Shown piece after piece: positions 43,963 to 52,498 of a stretch of 64,000 bases of DNA. The notes beneath the pieces are model-generated. The model saw nothing but the letters and a program-made list of their open reading frames with translations, had not been told where the DNA came from and did no database searches. The position numbers and the translations under genes are program-made. Location: assembly GCA_008923315.1 (NCBI GenBank), contig WBSF01000007.1:186001-250000 (forward strand), in the 5' to 3' direction. The stretch is from Betaproteobacteria bacterium SCN1. Its GTDB lineage: Bacteria; Pseudomonadota; Gammaproteobacteria; Burkholderiales; Thiobacillaceae. How positions within the stretch are numbered: position 1 is the stretch's first letter; every line of letters begins with the position of its first letter.

Positions 43963-46350
43963 ATGCGAAAGTATGTTTTTCCACTCGCCCCCGGATTGAT
44001 CGAATACATCTTTGCGCCGTTCTACGACCACGAACACTCGTCTTCACTCCCCATTGAAATTGATGGTTCCACAACTGCAGCGGCCACGCGGGAAAATGAT
44101 TGGTGCTACACGAAGATCGTCTGGCACGGCGGCCGCGAGAACGACATCGCGGTCTCGGCACGTTGCCTCGCGCCATTTGATGCCGTCAATCACGATCAGC
44201 TTGTCGCCGCCTTCACCCTCCCCCAGACGGCGATGATCGAATTTGCCCTCATTGCTGACAACGGCTCGATCCTTGGCAACTGGAGCAAAGCCGTTGCCGG
44301 GACCGGTGTCCGTCAGGAAGTGTTCCTAAGCGTCGATCAATTACTCGCCAGTATCAGGTCGCCGCGCGCACTGGCCAGACTGCTGCGATTGCGCCACCGG
44401 TCATTTGGCGGCGTCGCATTCCGGATTTCCTCTGCCACTTCTGAGTCAGGCGTCTTGGCATTGACATGGTTGGGCCTGCGTGACAGCAAAGCGTATAAGG
44501 CGTTGCGATTGTCTCGGGCACATTCTGCACCCGACTGGTCGCCGTGGATTCTCGAGCGGAGTGATTGGGGTGAGATCATTCCTCAACACGGGTTGCTGTT
44601 TGGAAGGGACGAACTCCTGCAAATCCGTGCAAAAAAGGGCCTGCCGGGATGGAAGGAGCATTTTGCCTTCCTCGAGGGCAAGGCACAGCAATATCTCAAA
44701 CGTGTGCCGGAAGACGACTTAGGCGAATACCTGCCCCATCACGACCTGCGATATATGCGCGCCCAGGAAACACCAACTCGAGCTTGGCACTGGGAAGCGC
44801 TGATACTGGCTTTCGTGGGCCTGGTCAACGACGACGAAAGGATGATCGGTCATGCGCTACGTTACCTGATGTGCATGATCCACACCCAACATTGGGTCGA
44901 TTCCGCCGAGAACCGCATACCCTCAAGCAGCTGGAACTGGCGATCTTTCATGGAGGAAATGACAACGACCAGCGTTGCGATTCTTCTTGATTGGCTGGGT
45001 TTTGCATTGTCGTCACAGGCGAGCAGTCTCGCGAGACAGGCTTTATGGACGCGTGGCATAGCGCATGTTCAACGAGACTTGTTCCAGTTTGACTACATGC
45101 ATACGATGAACCAAGGAGCCGTATTCTGTCGCGCACTGATCTTGGGCGGTCTAGCGTTGGAGCAGGGCTGGCCACGAGCCAGCCACGTTGCAGACGACGC
45201 ATATCGCACGATGAAGACCGTTCTTGGCAACTACATCAAATCGGATGGCGGCATAAGCGAGGGGCCTGGTTATCTTTGTCAGACACTCACTGCGACACTC
45301 TGGTCAATCATCGCCTACAGCAGGGCGCGCGGCCTCGACTGGCGCGTAGAGGTCCGTGAACTATTCGGTTCTGTCGAATCCTATGTTCGAGCCATGGCTA
45401 CCGGCAAGCCTGGGCAATGCATACCCTCCGGGGACTGCCGACTTGAGTGGTTTAGTGGTGATGGGATTCCGATACTCGCATCTGTTTTTCCCGACTCTGC
45501 GTATTCAGACATCCTGATGGAATGTCTGAGCAATGGCTGGGTGCATGAAATCACAGGAACCCTCAAGGGCAGCGGCGGAATGGTGGGCATGGCCTACGGC
45601 CCGGAAGAGGTTAAACCAAGTCGAAATATTCATACGCAATCGCTTTGGCTCCCAGTTACCGGCAAATTTAGTCGGACCAAGGAGGCGCAAGGACGCCACA
45701 TCAGACTTTGGGCAACTGTAAGCATATATGGTGCATCGCACAGCCATTTGGACCACGGTGGTTTTGGCATCGAAATCGACGAGTATCCGGTGTTTGTTGA
45801 TCGCGGAATGGCTGAATACTGGAACGCCGATCTAGTTCACCAAATGAGGCGATCCTTTGCCCACAACGTTCTGACGCCCGTCATGGCTGACGGATCATGG
45901 GCAGATCAGTCTATATTGACCACCCCTTCCTTCGCACCCGCAAGCGCTATCGAGGCGCCGGTATTGTTGCGCGTCCCAAGTCAAGACGTCTGGCCAGAAC
46001 AGATGGCGGCCTACGAACGCGTGTTCGAGGAGAGGAGAGGAACGGGCCAAGTATTTCTGGTCCGCGATATCGGTGAGCTCTGCGCGACTGGCCGCGTGGC
46101 ATTCCACCTGCACTCACCGCACTCATTCGTCGCACACGGGAATACTGTCACGGCGGAAATTGCAGGCACACAATGCACAGTCACCTTTCCTTGGGCCAAG
46201 GAAGTCACCGTTAAAAAATCCATTCCCGACTTTGCCGGACGCGACATATTCCATATATACGCAGTTTCAGATGACCTTACTGCCTTCGAGCTAGAGACGG
46301 CGATAGCTATCGATTCGCTCGATTCTCACACCAGCTTCCGCGCGAATTGA
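43963..46350 (+). CDS. Heparinase II/III-like protein
   Basis: This 795-residue protein lacks an obvious signal peptide. An alpha-toroid region (about 230-520) precedes the heparinase II/III-like beta-sandwich, which carries GASHSHLDHGGFGIEIDEYP and MRRSFAHNVLTP, with histidines in the positions typical of the family. The N-terminal 200 residues (SVDQLLASIRSPRALARLLR and neighbours) are not recognised. Family members cleave uronic-acid-containing chains by elimination, and homologues of this length are common in exopolysaccharide clusters, where they may trim or modify the product. Being cytoplasmic by prediction makes a biosynthetic or quality-control role more likely. Confidence 0.82.
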   Translation: MRKYVFPLAPGLIEYIFAPFYDHEHSSSLPIEIDGSTTAAATRENDWCYTKIVWHGGRENDIAVSARCLAPFDAVNHDQLVAAFTLPQTAMIEFALIADNGSILGNWSKAVAGTGVRQEVFLSVDQLLASIRSPRALARLLRLRHRSFGGVAFRISSATSESGVLALTWLGLRDSKAYKALRLSRAHSAPDWSPWILERSDWGEIIPQHGLLFGRDELLQIRAKKGLPGWKEHFAFLEGKAQQYLKRVPEDDLGEYLPHHDLRYMRAQETPTRAWHWEALILAFVGLVNDDERMIGHALRYLMCMIHTQHWVDSAENRIPSSSWNWRSFMEEMTTTSVAILLDWLGFALSSQASSLARQALWTRGIAHVQRDLFQFDYMHTMNQGAVFCRALILGGLALEQGWPRASHVADDAYRTMKTVLGNYIKSDGGISEGPGYLCQTLTATLWSIIAYSRARGLDWRVEVRELFGSVESYVRAMATGKPGQCIPSGDCRLEWFSGDGIPILASVFPDSAYSDILMECLSNGWVHEITGTLKGSGGMVGMAYGPEEVKPSRNIHTQSLWLPVTGKFSRTKEAQGRHIRLWATVSIYGASHSHLDHGGFGIEIDEYPVFVDRGMAEYWNADLVHQMRRSFAHNVLTPVMADGSWADQSILTTPSFAPASAIEAPVLLRVPSQDVWPEQMAAYERVFEERRGTGQVFLVRDIGELCATGRVAFHLHSPHSFVAHGNTVTAEIAGTQCTVTFPWAKEVTVKKSIPDFAGRDIFHIYAVSDDLTAFELETAIAIDSLDSHTSFRAN

Positions 46351-46354
46351 CAGC

Positions 46355-47290
46355 ATGAATATCTCGAAGCGCCTTGTCGGGCGACTGAAAGGCCGGTTGC
46401 TCTCATTCCTTGTTACGAAACGATCCTTTACCAACCGGTTCTTGGATCGATTGAATGAAATCCGCCCGGATGACTTGGCTTGCAAGGCAAATCCAAACCT
46501 TGTTGTCGAAGCCTGCCGGGATCGGGTAATTGATATTGTCGTGCGTGAATACGGCGACGAGGTTCTTGACTCGATGTCGGATAGTCAGCACATGGCAGCT
46601 CTCAAGCGAATGTGCGAGACACATTTTCTGGATGTCATCAGCACGATCAATTCGATAAGCGGTGGCAGCTTCAAGTACGTTGGGAATGGGGATGTCCGAG
46701 TCATCGTCGGATCAGGTGCGCAGAGGATGGAGGGCTGGTTGGCAACAGACATCAACCAGTTGAATATAGTTGAGGACTCATCCTGGGGCCGCCTGTTTAA
46801 TCCCGGCAGTATCGACCGCATACTTGCGGAACACGTACTTGAGCACCTGACAATGCGGGAATTAGGTTCCGCTCTCAGACATATCTATAAATATCTCAGG
46901 CCAGGTGGCATCTTCCGGCTCGCCGTCCCCGATGCTTTTCACCCCAGCCGCTATTACTACAACCTGGTTAAACCAGGCGGCTGGGAAACGCCCTACGAGC
47001 ACCTTCTATTCCTTGATCACGAAATATTGTCCCGGATAGGCAGCGAGACCGGTTTCGAAGTTCGGCTGCTCGAATACTTCGACGAGCATGGGTTTTTCCA
47101 TGACACCAGCTACAGGAACGAAGATGGCATCGTCCAACGCTGCGCTCGGAACAATTCTGGGCTGAATGCCAGCGATGAAGCCGTAATGACGCAATTCCAC
47201 GCGTCCATACCCGAGCACCTCAGGCAGCAGTTCGTTGAACGCCAGATGTCCTATACGTCCCTGATCGCAGACCTCGTTAAACCAAGATAG
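46355..47290 (+). CDS. SAM-dependent methyltransferase (class I, type 11/12-like)
   Basis: This 311-residue protein has an N-terminal helical region of about 100 residues and a class I methyltransferase core. VRVIVGSGAQRMEGWLATDI serves as motif I, a variant where the usual GxGxG is reduced. IDRILAEHVLEHLTMRELGS and YLRPGGIFRLAVPDAFHP are the expected post-core strands. It probably modifies a sugar or the glycan end in the cytoplasm. It is four bases after the heparinase-like gene and three before asnB. Confidence 0.8.
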   Translation: MNISKRLVGRLKGRLLSFLVTKRSFTNRFLDRLNEIRPDDLACKANPNLVVEACRDRVIDIVVREYGDEVLDSMSDSQHMAALKRMCETHFLDVISTINSISGGSFKYVGNGDVRVIVGSGAQRMEGWLATDINQLNIVEDSSWGRLFNPGSIDRILAEHVLEHLTMRELGSALRHIYKYLRPGGIFRLAVPDAFHPSRYYYNLVKPGGWETPYEHLLFLDHEILSRIGSETGFEVRLLEYFDEHGFFHDTSYRNEDGIVQRCARNNSGLNASDEAVMTQFHASIPEHLRQQFVERQMSYTSLIADLVKPR

Positions 47291-47293
47291 CTT

Positions 47294-49228
47294 ATGTGTG
47301 GAATCGTCGGACACACCCACAGAAATCCTGTACTGCTCCAGCCACTAAGCGCGGAAACCCTGTCCCGCCTGACCCATCGCGGTCCGGACGGTTCCGGCGT
47401 CTACACCAACGCCCATATTCAGTTCGGACATACCCGCCTATCCATCATCGATTTGACGGATGCCGGGTGTCAGCCCATGGTCAGCCTGGACGGTCGCCAT
47501 GTGCTCACCTACAACGGCGAAATATACAATCATCTCGAGCTTCGCGCAGAGTTGGAAGCCATGGGTGAGCAGTTTTTGAGCCACTCCGACACTGAGGTGC
47601 TGCTGGTTGCCTACAAAGTATGGGGGCAAGATTGCATCAAACGTTTCCGGGGCATGTTCGCATTTGCGCTCTGGGATAACGCCGACAAAACGCTCTTCCT
47701 GGCACGGGACCGCTGTGGCGAAAAACCGCTGTTTTACCATCGGGATGGTGAACGCCTGACCTTTGCATCCGAACTCAAGGCTCTGGTTCCGTTGCTCGGA
47801 ACACGGCCGGCCCTCGACCCGGCAGCCGTCGACATGTATCTGCATTACCAGTACGTGCCGGAGCCGTTCACCCTGCTCGCCGGCGTACACAAGCTGCCGG
47901 CGGCCCACACGCTCTTCCTGTCGGCGGAGAACTGGCTTGCCGAGCCCCAACGCTACTGGAACGTCGAGGACATCGCCGACACCGGACCGCTCCCCACCGA
48001 CACCCCGGGCACTCTCGCATGCATCCGCGACAGACTCGAAGACGCCGTTAAAGTAACGCTGCGTGCCGATGTCCCCGTCGCGGTAGCGTTATCCGGCGGC
48101 ATTGATTCAGGCGCGATCGCGGCCCTTGCGCAGAAGCATTACCCGGAGCCGATGCACGCCTTCTGTGTCGGCTATCCGGGGCGTCCGCCATACGACGAAC
48201 GCCACCAGGCACGCGCGCTGGCCGAGTCGTTGGGCATGATCGTCCACGAGGTCGAACTTCCGGTCGAGCGTTTCGTGGATTTTTTCCCAGAGCTGGTCCG
48301 CATCATGGACGAGCCGATTGCCGATCCGGCAGCCTTCGGCCATTACTCGGTACCCAAGGCGGCCGCCGAGCACGGCATCAAGGTGCTGCTGACGGGGATC
48401 GGTGGGGACGAGGTTTTCTGGGGATACCCCTGGGTAACGCAAACAGCGGCGACCAATCAACTACTAAGTACTAATCCTTCCCTTCAAGCACTCTCTGGCT
48501 GGGCTACATCTCCTTGGATACAACGCCATCTTGGAACACTCGTAAAACACCCCAAAATTCCCGCACGAATCCGCCATTGGGCAGAATTACTGCGTGACCT
48601 TGCAGATACACGAAGCCCGTCGAATCAACTGCGCTTTTATATGGCAGAAAGCAATTTTCCAGACACCTTTGGCTTAAAGAGCAAGGTCTATGGAAATGCC
48701 ATGCAGGTCCTGCCTTTAGATAATCCTTTTCGTCCGACGAATATTGGCCTGCGCAGTTATGAGCATATTCCGGCAGCAACCATCCGCATGCTATTCGAAA
48801 CGTGGCTGGCATCCAATGCACTCTCATTGGGCGACCGCGTGAGCATGGGAGTTGGTGTCGAGAGCCGTCTGCCATTTCTCGACGTGCAGCTCATCGAAAC
48901 GGTGATGGCCTTGCGGGCCAGAACGCCAGATCACCATCTTGGGCAGAAAGCCTGGTTAAGAGCCGCCTTGAAAGGCATCCTCCCAGACGAAGTGGTGATA
49001 CGCCCCAAGGCGGGTTTCCAGCCTCCGGTACACGAATGGCTCACGGGCGTTATCACTGCGTATGGCGAGATACTGTATGACGGCGAACTGGCTGCCGAAG
49101 GCATTCTCGATCACGGGAAAATAGAAGCTGCATTGTCCGATTTGCCCAAACAGGGCTGGCCCGGTTTGTTCTTCGTCTACAAACTGGTATTGCTTGAAAT
49201 GTGGTATCGCAAGATCGTTATGGCATGA
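47294..49228 (+). CDS. asnB: Asparagine synthase (glutamine-hydrolysing)
   Basis: This 644-residue enzyme has an N-terminal class II glutaminase domain with nucleophile C2 (MCGIVGHTH) and a C-terminal synthetase domain with the ATP-pyrophosphatase loop LSGGIDSGAIAA. In polysaccharide clusters such AsnB homologues often amidate a sugar uronic acid or an amino acid on the glycan rather than supply free asparagine. The 5' half (to about 48440) is GC-rich and the 3' half is clearly AT-richer. The TGA overlaps the next ATG. Confidence 0.9.
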   Translation: MCGIVGHTHRNPVLLQPLSAETLSRLTHRGPDGSGVYTNAHIQFGHTRLSIIDLTDAGCQPMVSLDGRHVLTYNGEIYNHLELRAELEAMGEQFLSHSDTEVLLVAYKVWGQDCIKRFRGMFAFALWDNADKTLFLARDRCGEKPLFYHRDGERLTFASELKALVPLLGTRPALDPAAVDMYLHYQYVPEPFTLLAGVHKLPAAHTLFLSAENWLAEPQRYWNVEDIADTGPLPTDTPGTLACIRDRLEDAVKVTLRADVPVAVALSGGIDSGAIAALAQKHYPEPMHAFCVGYPGRPPYDERHQARALAESLGMIVHEVELPVERFVDFFPELVRIMDEPIADPAAFGHYSVPKAAAEHGIKVLLTGIGGDEVFWGYPWVTQTAATNQLLSTNPSLQALSGWATSPWIQRHLGTLVKHPKIPARIRHWAELLRDLADTRSPSNQLRFYMAESNFPDTFGLKSKVYGNAMQVLPLDNPFRPTNIGLRSYEHIPAATIRMLFETWLASNALSLGDRVSMGVGVESRLPFLDVQLIETVMALRARTPDHHLGQKAWLRAALKGILPDEVVIRPKAGFQPPVHEWLTGVITAYGEILYDGELAAEGILDHGKIEAALSDLPKQGWPGLFFVYKLVLLEMWYRKIVMA

Positions 49229-50703
49229 TCAAGAACCAGCCAACCATCCTCGTCTATAACCCCATATCGGGACATGGCCATCTCGACTCGTGGAACGCGA
49301 TGTTCATCGCGCTTCTGCTGAAGCAGGGGTGGCGCGTATTGGCCCTGACACCGGATACCTCCGCGCTGCTGACCCGTCTTGCACGGAAAAATGCAGATCT
49401 GGCATGCCACCCCTGTCTTCAAGTGCTCGACTGGGATGCCGCCGTTTCGCGAATCCGTTTTATCGTCAGATTCCGGAATTCTTTACGTGACGCCTGGAAA
49501 CGGTGGGACACGTTCGGTGATCACTACTGCTACCGACGTCCCGGCAGCGAAACGACTCCAGACATGTCTTTCGCACAATACGGGAAGACGCGCCTCTTCC
49601 AGATCACTGTGCCTCCCGTGTTCCGTGCCTCCCATTTTCTGTACTCGCGCTACCGGCGCGCCCGCACGAAGCGCTCCGAATTGCCGACGGACGATCCAGA
49701 GCGTGATTTAGCCTGCCCAGTCGACATGGCTCGTCGAGTACAGGCCGCCCTGAAAAAGGCAAACAGGATGCCGACACTCGCCTTCAACATGTACATGGAT
49801 ACCTATCGCACGGCCGAATCCGAGTGGCGCGCCTTCGCCGCAATCAACAAGTTATTCTGGGCGGGGATTCGTTTCGTACCTCCCGCGGCTCCGCAGGAAG
49901 CCTGGTACACGTTGCCCGCCTGGCGCGGCATGTGCTTCCTTGACGAAAACGCCTGCCGTGCTCATGCGGCAGTCTTGGCGAACAAGTGCTTCGGTTATCT
50001 GCCGGATATTACTGAAACCACATTACCCGATGTACCGGGTACGCTCGCACAAGAAATTCGCCAGCGCGCCAGAGGGCGCAAGATCGTTTTCCTCGGTGGC
50101 TCCATCGGTGGCCAGAAAAATCTGGCGCGCTGGTTTGAACTCATCGCCTTGGCCAATTCCGAGCAATGGTTTTTCGTGCAGATAGGTGAAATTCACCGCG
50201 ACACACTCACCACCGAAGACCGCGCAGCACTCGACCGCATCCAGAATGCGCCACCGGAGAATCTGCTTTTGCAAGCCGAATACCTGCCGGATGAACCAGC
50301 CTTCAATGAAGTTATTGCCACCTGCGACGTCATCTTCGCGGTATACCGGAATTTCTCGATCAGCAGCAACATGCTGGGCAAAGCTGCCCACTTCCGCAAA
50401 CCGATTCTGGTCAGCGACCGATATCTGATGGGTCGGCGGGTCAGGCATTACCGCATTGGCCTAGCGGTCGATGAAACCGACACGGCCTCCATACTCACTG
50501 GGCTATCGGACATAGTCCGGCAACCAGTCTTTACTGCTGAAAGTTTCGAGGCTTATTGCTCCGACTTCAGTCACCATGTACTTGCCAAAAATCTCGAAGC
50601 CTTCCTAAAGATTTGCTGCAACGACAATACCTGCCTTGAAACCTTGAAAGTAACAGCCAACCGGTCTGCGTCTGGTCTACTTCCCCGGCAAGAATCGATA
50701 TGA
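49225..50703 (+). CDS. Unrecognised GT-B-like glycosyltransferase
   Basis: This 492-residue cytoplasmic protein belongs to no family I recognise with certainty. A GT-B glycosyltransferase layout fits: N-terminal Rossmann start ILVYNPISGHGHLDSWNAMF with LLLKQGWRVLALTPDTS, and a donor-type C-terminal lobe with KIVFLGGSIGGQKNLARWFE, DVIFAVYRNFSISSNMLGKA and KPILVSDRYLMGRRV, the region that normally binds the nucleotide sugar. The HGH in the first loop recalls glycosyltransferases acting on lipid-linked glycans. The start overlaps the asnB stop (ATGA). Confidence 0.68.
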   Translation: MIKNQPTILVYNPISGHGHLDSWNAMFIALLLKQGWRVLALTPDTSALLTRLARKNADLACHPCLQVLDWDAAVSRIRFIVRFRNSLRDAWKRWDTFGDHYCYRRPGSETTPDMSFAQYGKTRLFQITVPPVFRASHFLYSRYRRARTKRSELPTDDPERDLACPVDMARRVQAALKKANRMPTLAFNMYMDTYRTAESEWRAFAAINKLFWAGIRFVPPAAPQEAWYTLPAWRGMCFLDENACRAHAAVLANKCFGYLPDITETTLPDVPGTLAQEIRQRARGRKIVFLGGSIGGQKNLARWFELIALANSEQWFFVQIGEIHRDTLTTEDRAALDRIQNAPPENLLLQAEYLPDEPAFNEVIATCDVIFAVYRNFSISSNMLGKAAHFRKPILVSDRYLMGRRVRHYRIGLAVDETDTASILTGLSDIVRQPVFTAESFEAYCSDFSHHVLAKNLEAFLKICCNDNTCLETLKVTANRSASGLLPRQESI

Positions 50704-50827
50704 ACGGTTTATACGATCAAGGACATGACTGACAACAATGTTTCGCTGGACAGCTCAGTGATCAAACAACTTCTTTAACCCGATTGTTAGCTGCAGCGCC
50801 CGATACTATTTAAGTAGAACTGACGTG

Positions 50828-51628
50828 ATGCGAAAACTGCTCGAAAATTTGAGGCAGCGATTGAGGCCGCATGAAAAAGTGACGAGTGATATCTCGCCTT
50901 TGTCAAAACATGTGGACCCCACGCTTTTGTATGCGAAGACTCAGCTCATGCGTTTAGGTACGGATTACGGTGGCTGGCTTATTCCCGCCGACCATGGGCT
51001 TAACGCAGACAGTATTTGTTATCTTGCGGGCGCGGGCGAAGACATTAGTTTCGATTGCATCCTCGCCAGCCGTTTCCATTGTACGGTGCGTATCATCGAC
51101 CCAACACCGCGCGCTATTGAGCACTTTCGACAGCTCAGCGAGGCCATTCACGACGGATGCCACTTCCCTGTAAATCATAGTACGACTGATTTTTACGACA
51201 TTTCGCCAATGGATTTCGTTCGTCTGTCTTTTCTGCCCGTTGGACTAGCCGATAAAGATATCGAACTTAAGTTTTTTCTCCCCAAGAACACTGCACATGT
51301 GTCTTGCTCCATAGTCAATTTGCAGAAAACAGAGGATTACTTCACCGCACAATGCCATCGTTTAGCAACAGTGATGGCACAGCAGAAAGACACGACCATC
51401 GATCTGCTCAAGATGGATATCGAAGGTGCCGAATACACCGTCATCCATGACATGGTGGAATCTGCCCTGCTTCCCCGTATCCTGCTCATTGAGTTCGATG
51501 AAGCGCACACTCCACTTGATGACAATGCAGGATTGCGTATCGGTGAAAATATTCGCCATCTAGTCAATGCCGGAATGCGTTGCGTCGCAATCGAAGGCAG
51601 CAATGCCACTTTCGTACGGAACAAATAA
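50828..51628 (+). CDS. FkbM-family methyltransferase
   Basis: This 266-residue methyltransferase has the FkbM-type LLKMDIEGAEYTVIHDMV, which carries the DxEGxE motif, and a SAM site near YLAGAGEDISFDCILASRF. FkbM enzymes O-methylate sugars or macrolides and are frequent in polysaccharide clusters. A 124-base AT-rich spacer precedes it, the longest gap inside the cluster. The ATG at 50828 directly follows an alternative GTG at 50825. AT content is visibly above that of flanking core genes. Confidence 0.85.
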   Translation: MRKLLENLRQRLRPHEKVTSDISPLSKHVDPTLLYAKTQLMRLGTDYGGWLIPADHGLNADSICYLAGAGEDISFDCILASRFHCTVRIIDPTPRAIEHFRQLSEAIHDGCHFPVNHSTTDFYDISPMDFVRLSFLPVGLADKDIELKFFLPKNTAHVSCSIVNLQKTEDYFTAQCHRLATVMAQQKDTTIDLLKMDIEGAEYTVIHDMVESALLPRILLIEFDEAHTPLDDNAGLRIGENIRHLVNAGMRCVAIEGSNATFVRNK

Positions 51629-51637
51629 CTAGAAGAC

Positions 51638-52498
51638 ATGATGCGAAGACTGATAAACCGGTTGCTGATACTTGGCCCAAACAGACAGATCATGGCAAGA
51701 AACACACCGGGTGCAGTTAGGGCGAAATTAGCCACGGCACTCAAGGCCGACAACCGTATACAGTGCAACTTAGGCTGCGGATCACGCCACCACCCCGCAT
51801 GGATCAACATAGATTTTCATGGCGATGGCGATGCCGTCCTGCCCTGGGATCTACGCCAAAGCATCCCGCTACCGGACTTGTCATGCGATGTCGTGTATTC
51901 ATCGCACGCCATAGAACACTTCGATCGAGAGGGTGCTCGTCATTTTCTTGGCGAGTGTCTCCGGGTACTGAAGCCTGGCGGCATTGTTCGACTTGTCGCC
52001 CCTGATCTCGAAGGTGCCGTTCGATCGTATCTTGCCTGTCTTGAAGCCGCACGCCGGAGCGAACCCGGAGCAAAGAGCCGCTACGAATGGAGCGTCATCG
52101 AGCTGCTGGATCAGCTGGTGCGCCACCGGAGTGGCGGCGAGATGCTCAAGTACTGGTGCCGCGAAACGGTACCGGCGGAAGATTTCGTCGCTGCGCGCGT
52201 CGGAACCGAATACTGGCGAGCCCGGCCGCACTGCAAGGGCCGGAAACTGCCAAACAATGCACTTGGCGCTACCGAGGTCGGAGTATTCCGGCTCGGCGGC
52301 GAAGTACATCAATGGATGTATGACGCCTACTCACTCGCGGAACTGCTCAAAGATTGCGGCTTCGTTGATGTTCATCCGTGCGACGCAAATCAATCCGCGA
52401 TCGAGGGCTTCGCAGCGTACGATCTTGACACGGAATCCGATGGATCCGTGTACAAACCCGACTCATTTTTCATCGAAGCCAAGGCGCCGCACTCATGA
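51638..52498 (+). CDS. SAM-dependent methyltransferase (type 11/predicted SAM-binding)
   Basis: This 286-residue protein has CNLGCGSRHHPAWINIDFHG as motif I, DVVYSSHAIEHFDREGARHF, and LRVLKPGGIVRLVAPDLEGA, the standard order for class I type 11 methyltransferases. C-terminal residues 130-280 form a helical acceptor domain. It is probably a sugar or chain-end methyltransferase. Starts at 51638 or 51641 are both possible (ATGATG). The stop overlaps the start of the two-domain glycosyltransferase gene. Confidence 0.85.
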   Translation: MMRRLINRLLILGPNRQIMARNTPGAVRAKLATALKADNRIQCNLGCGSRHHPAWINIDFHGDGDAVLPWDLRQSIPLPDLSCDVVYSSHAIEHFDREGARHFLGECLRVLKPGGIVRLVAPDLEGAVRSYLACLEAARRSEPGAKSRYEWSVIELLDQLVRHRSGGEMLKYWCRETVPAEDFVAARVGTEYWRARPHCKGRKLPNNALGATEVGVFRLGGEVHQWMYDAYSLAELLKDCGFVDVHPCDANQSAIEGFAAYDLDTESDGSVYKPDSFFIEAKAPHS

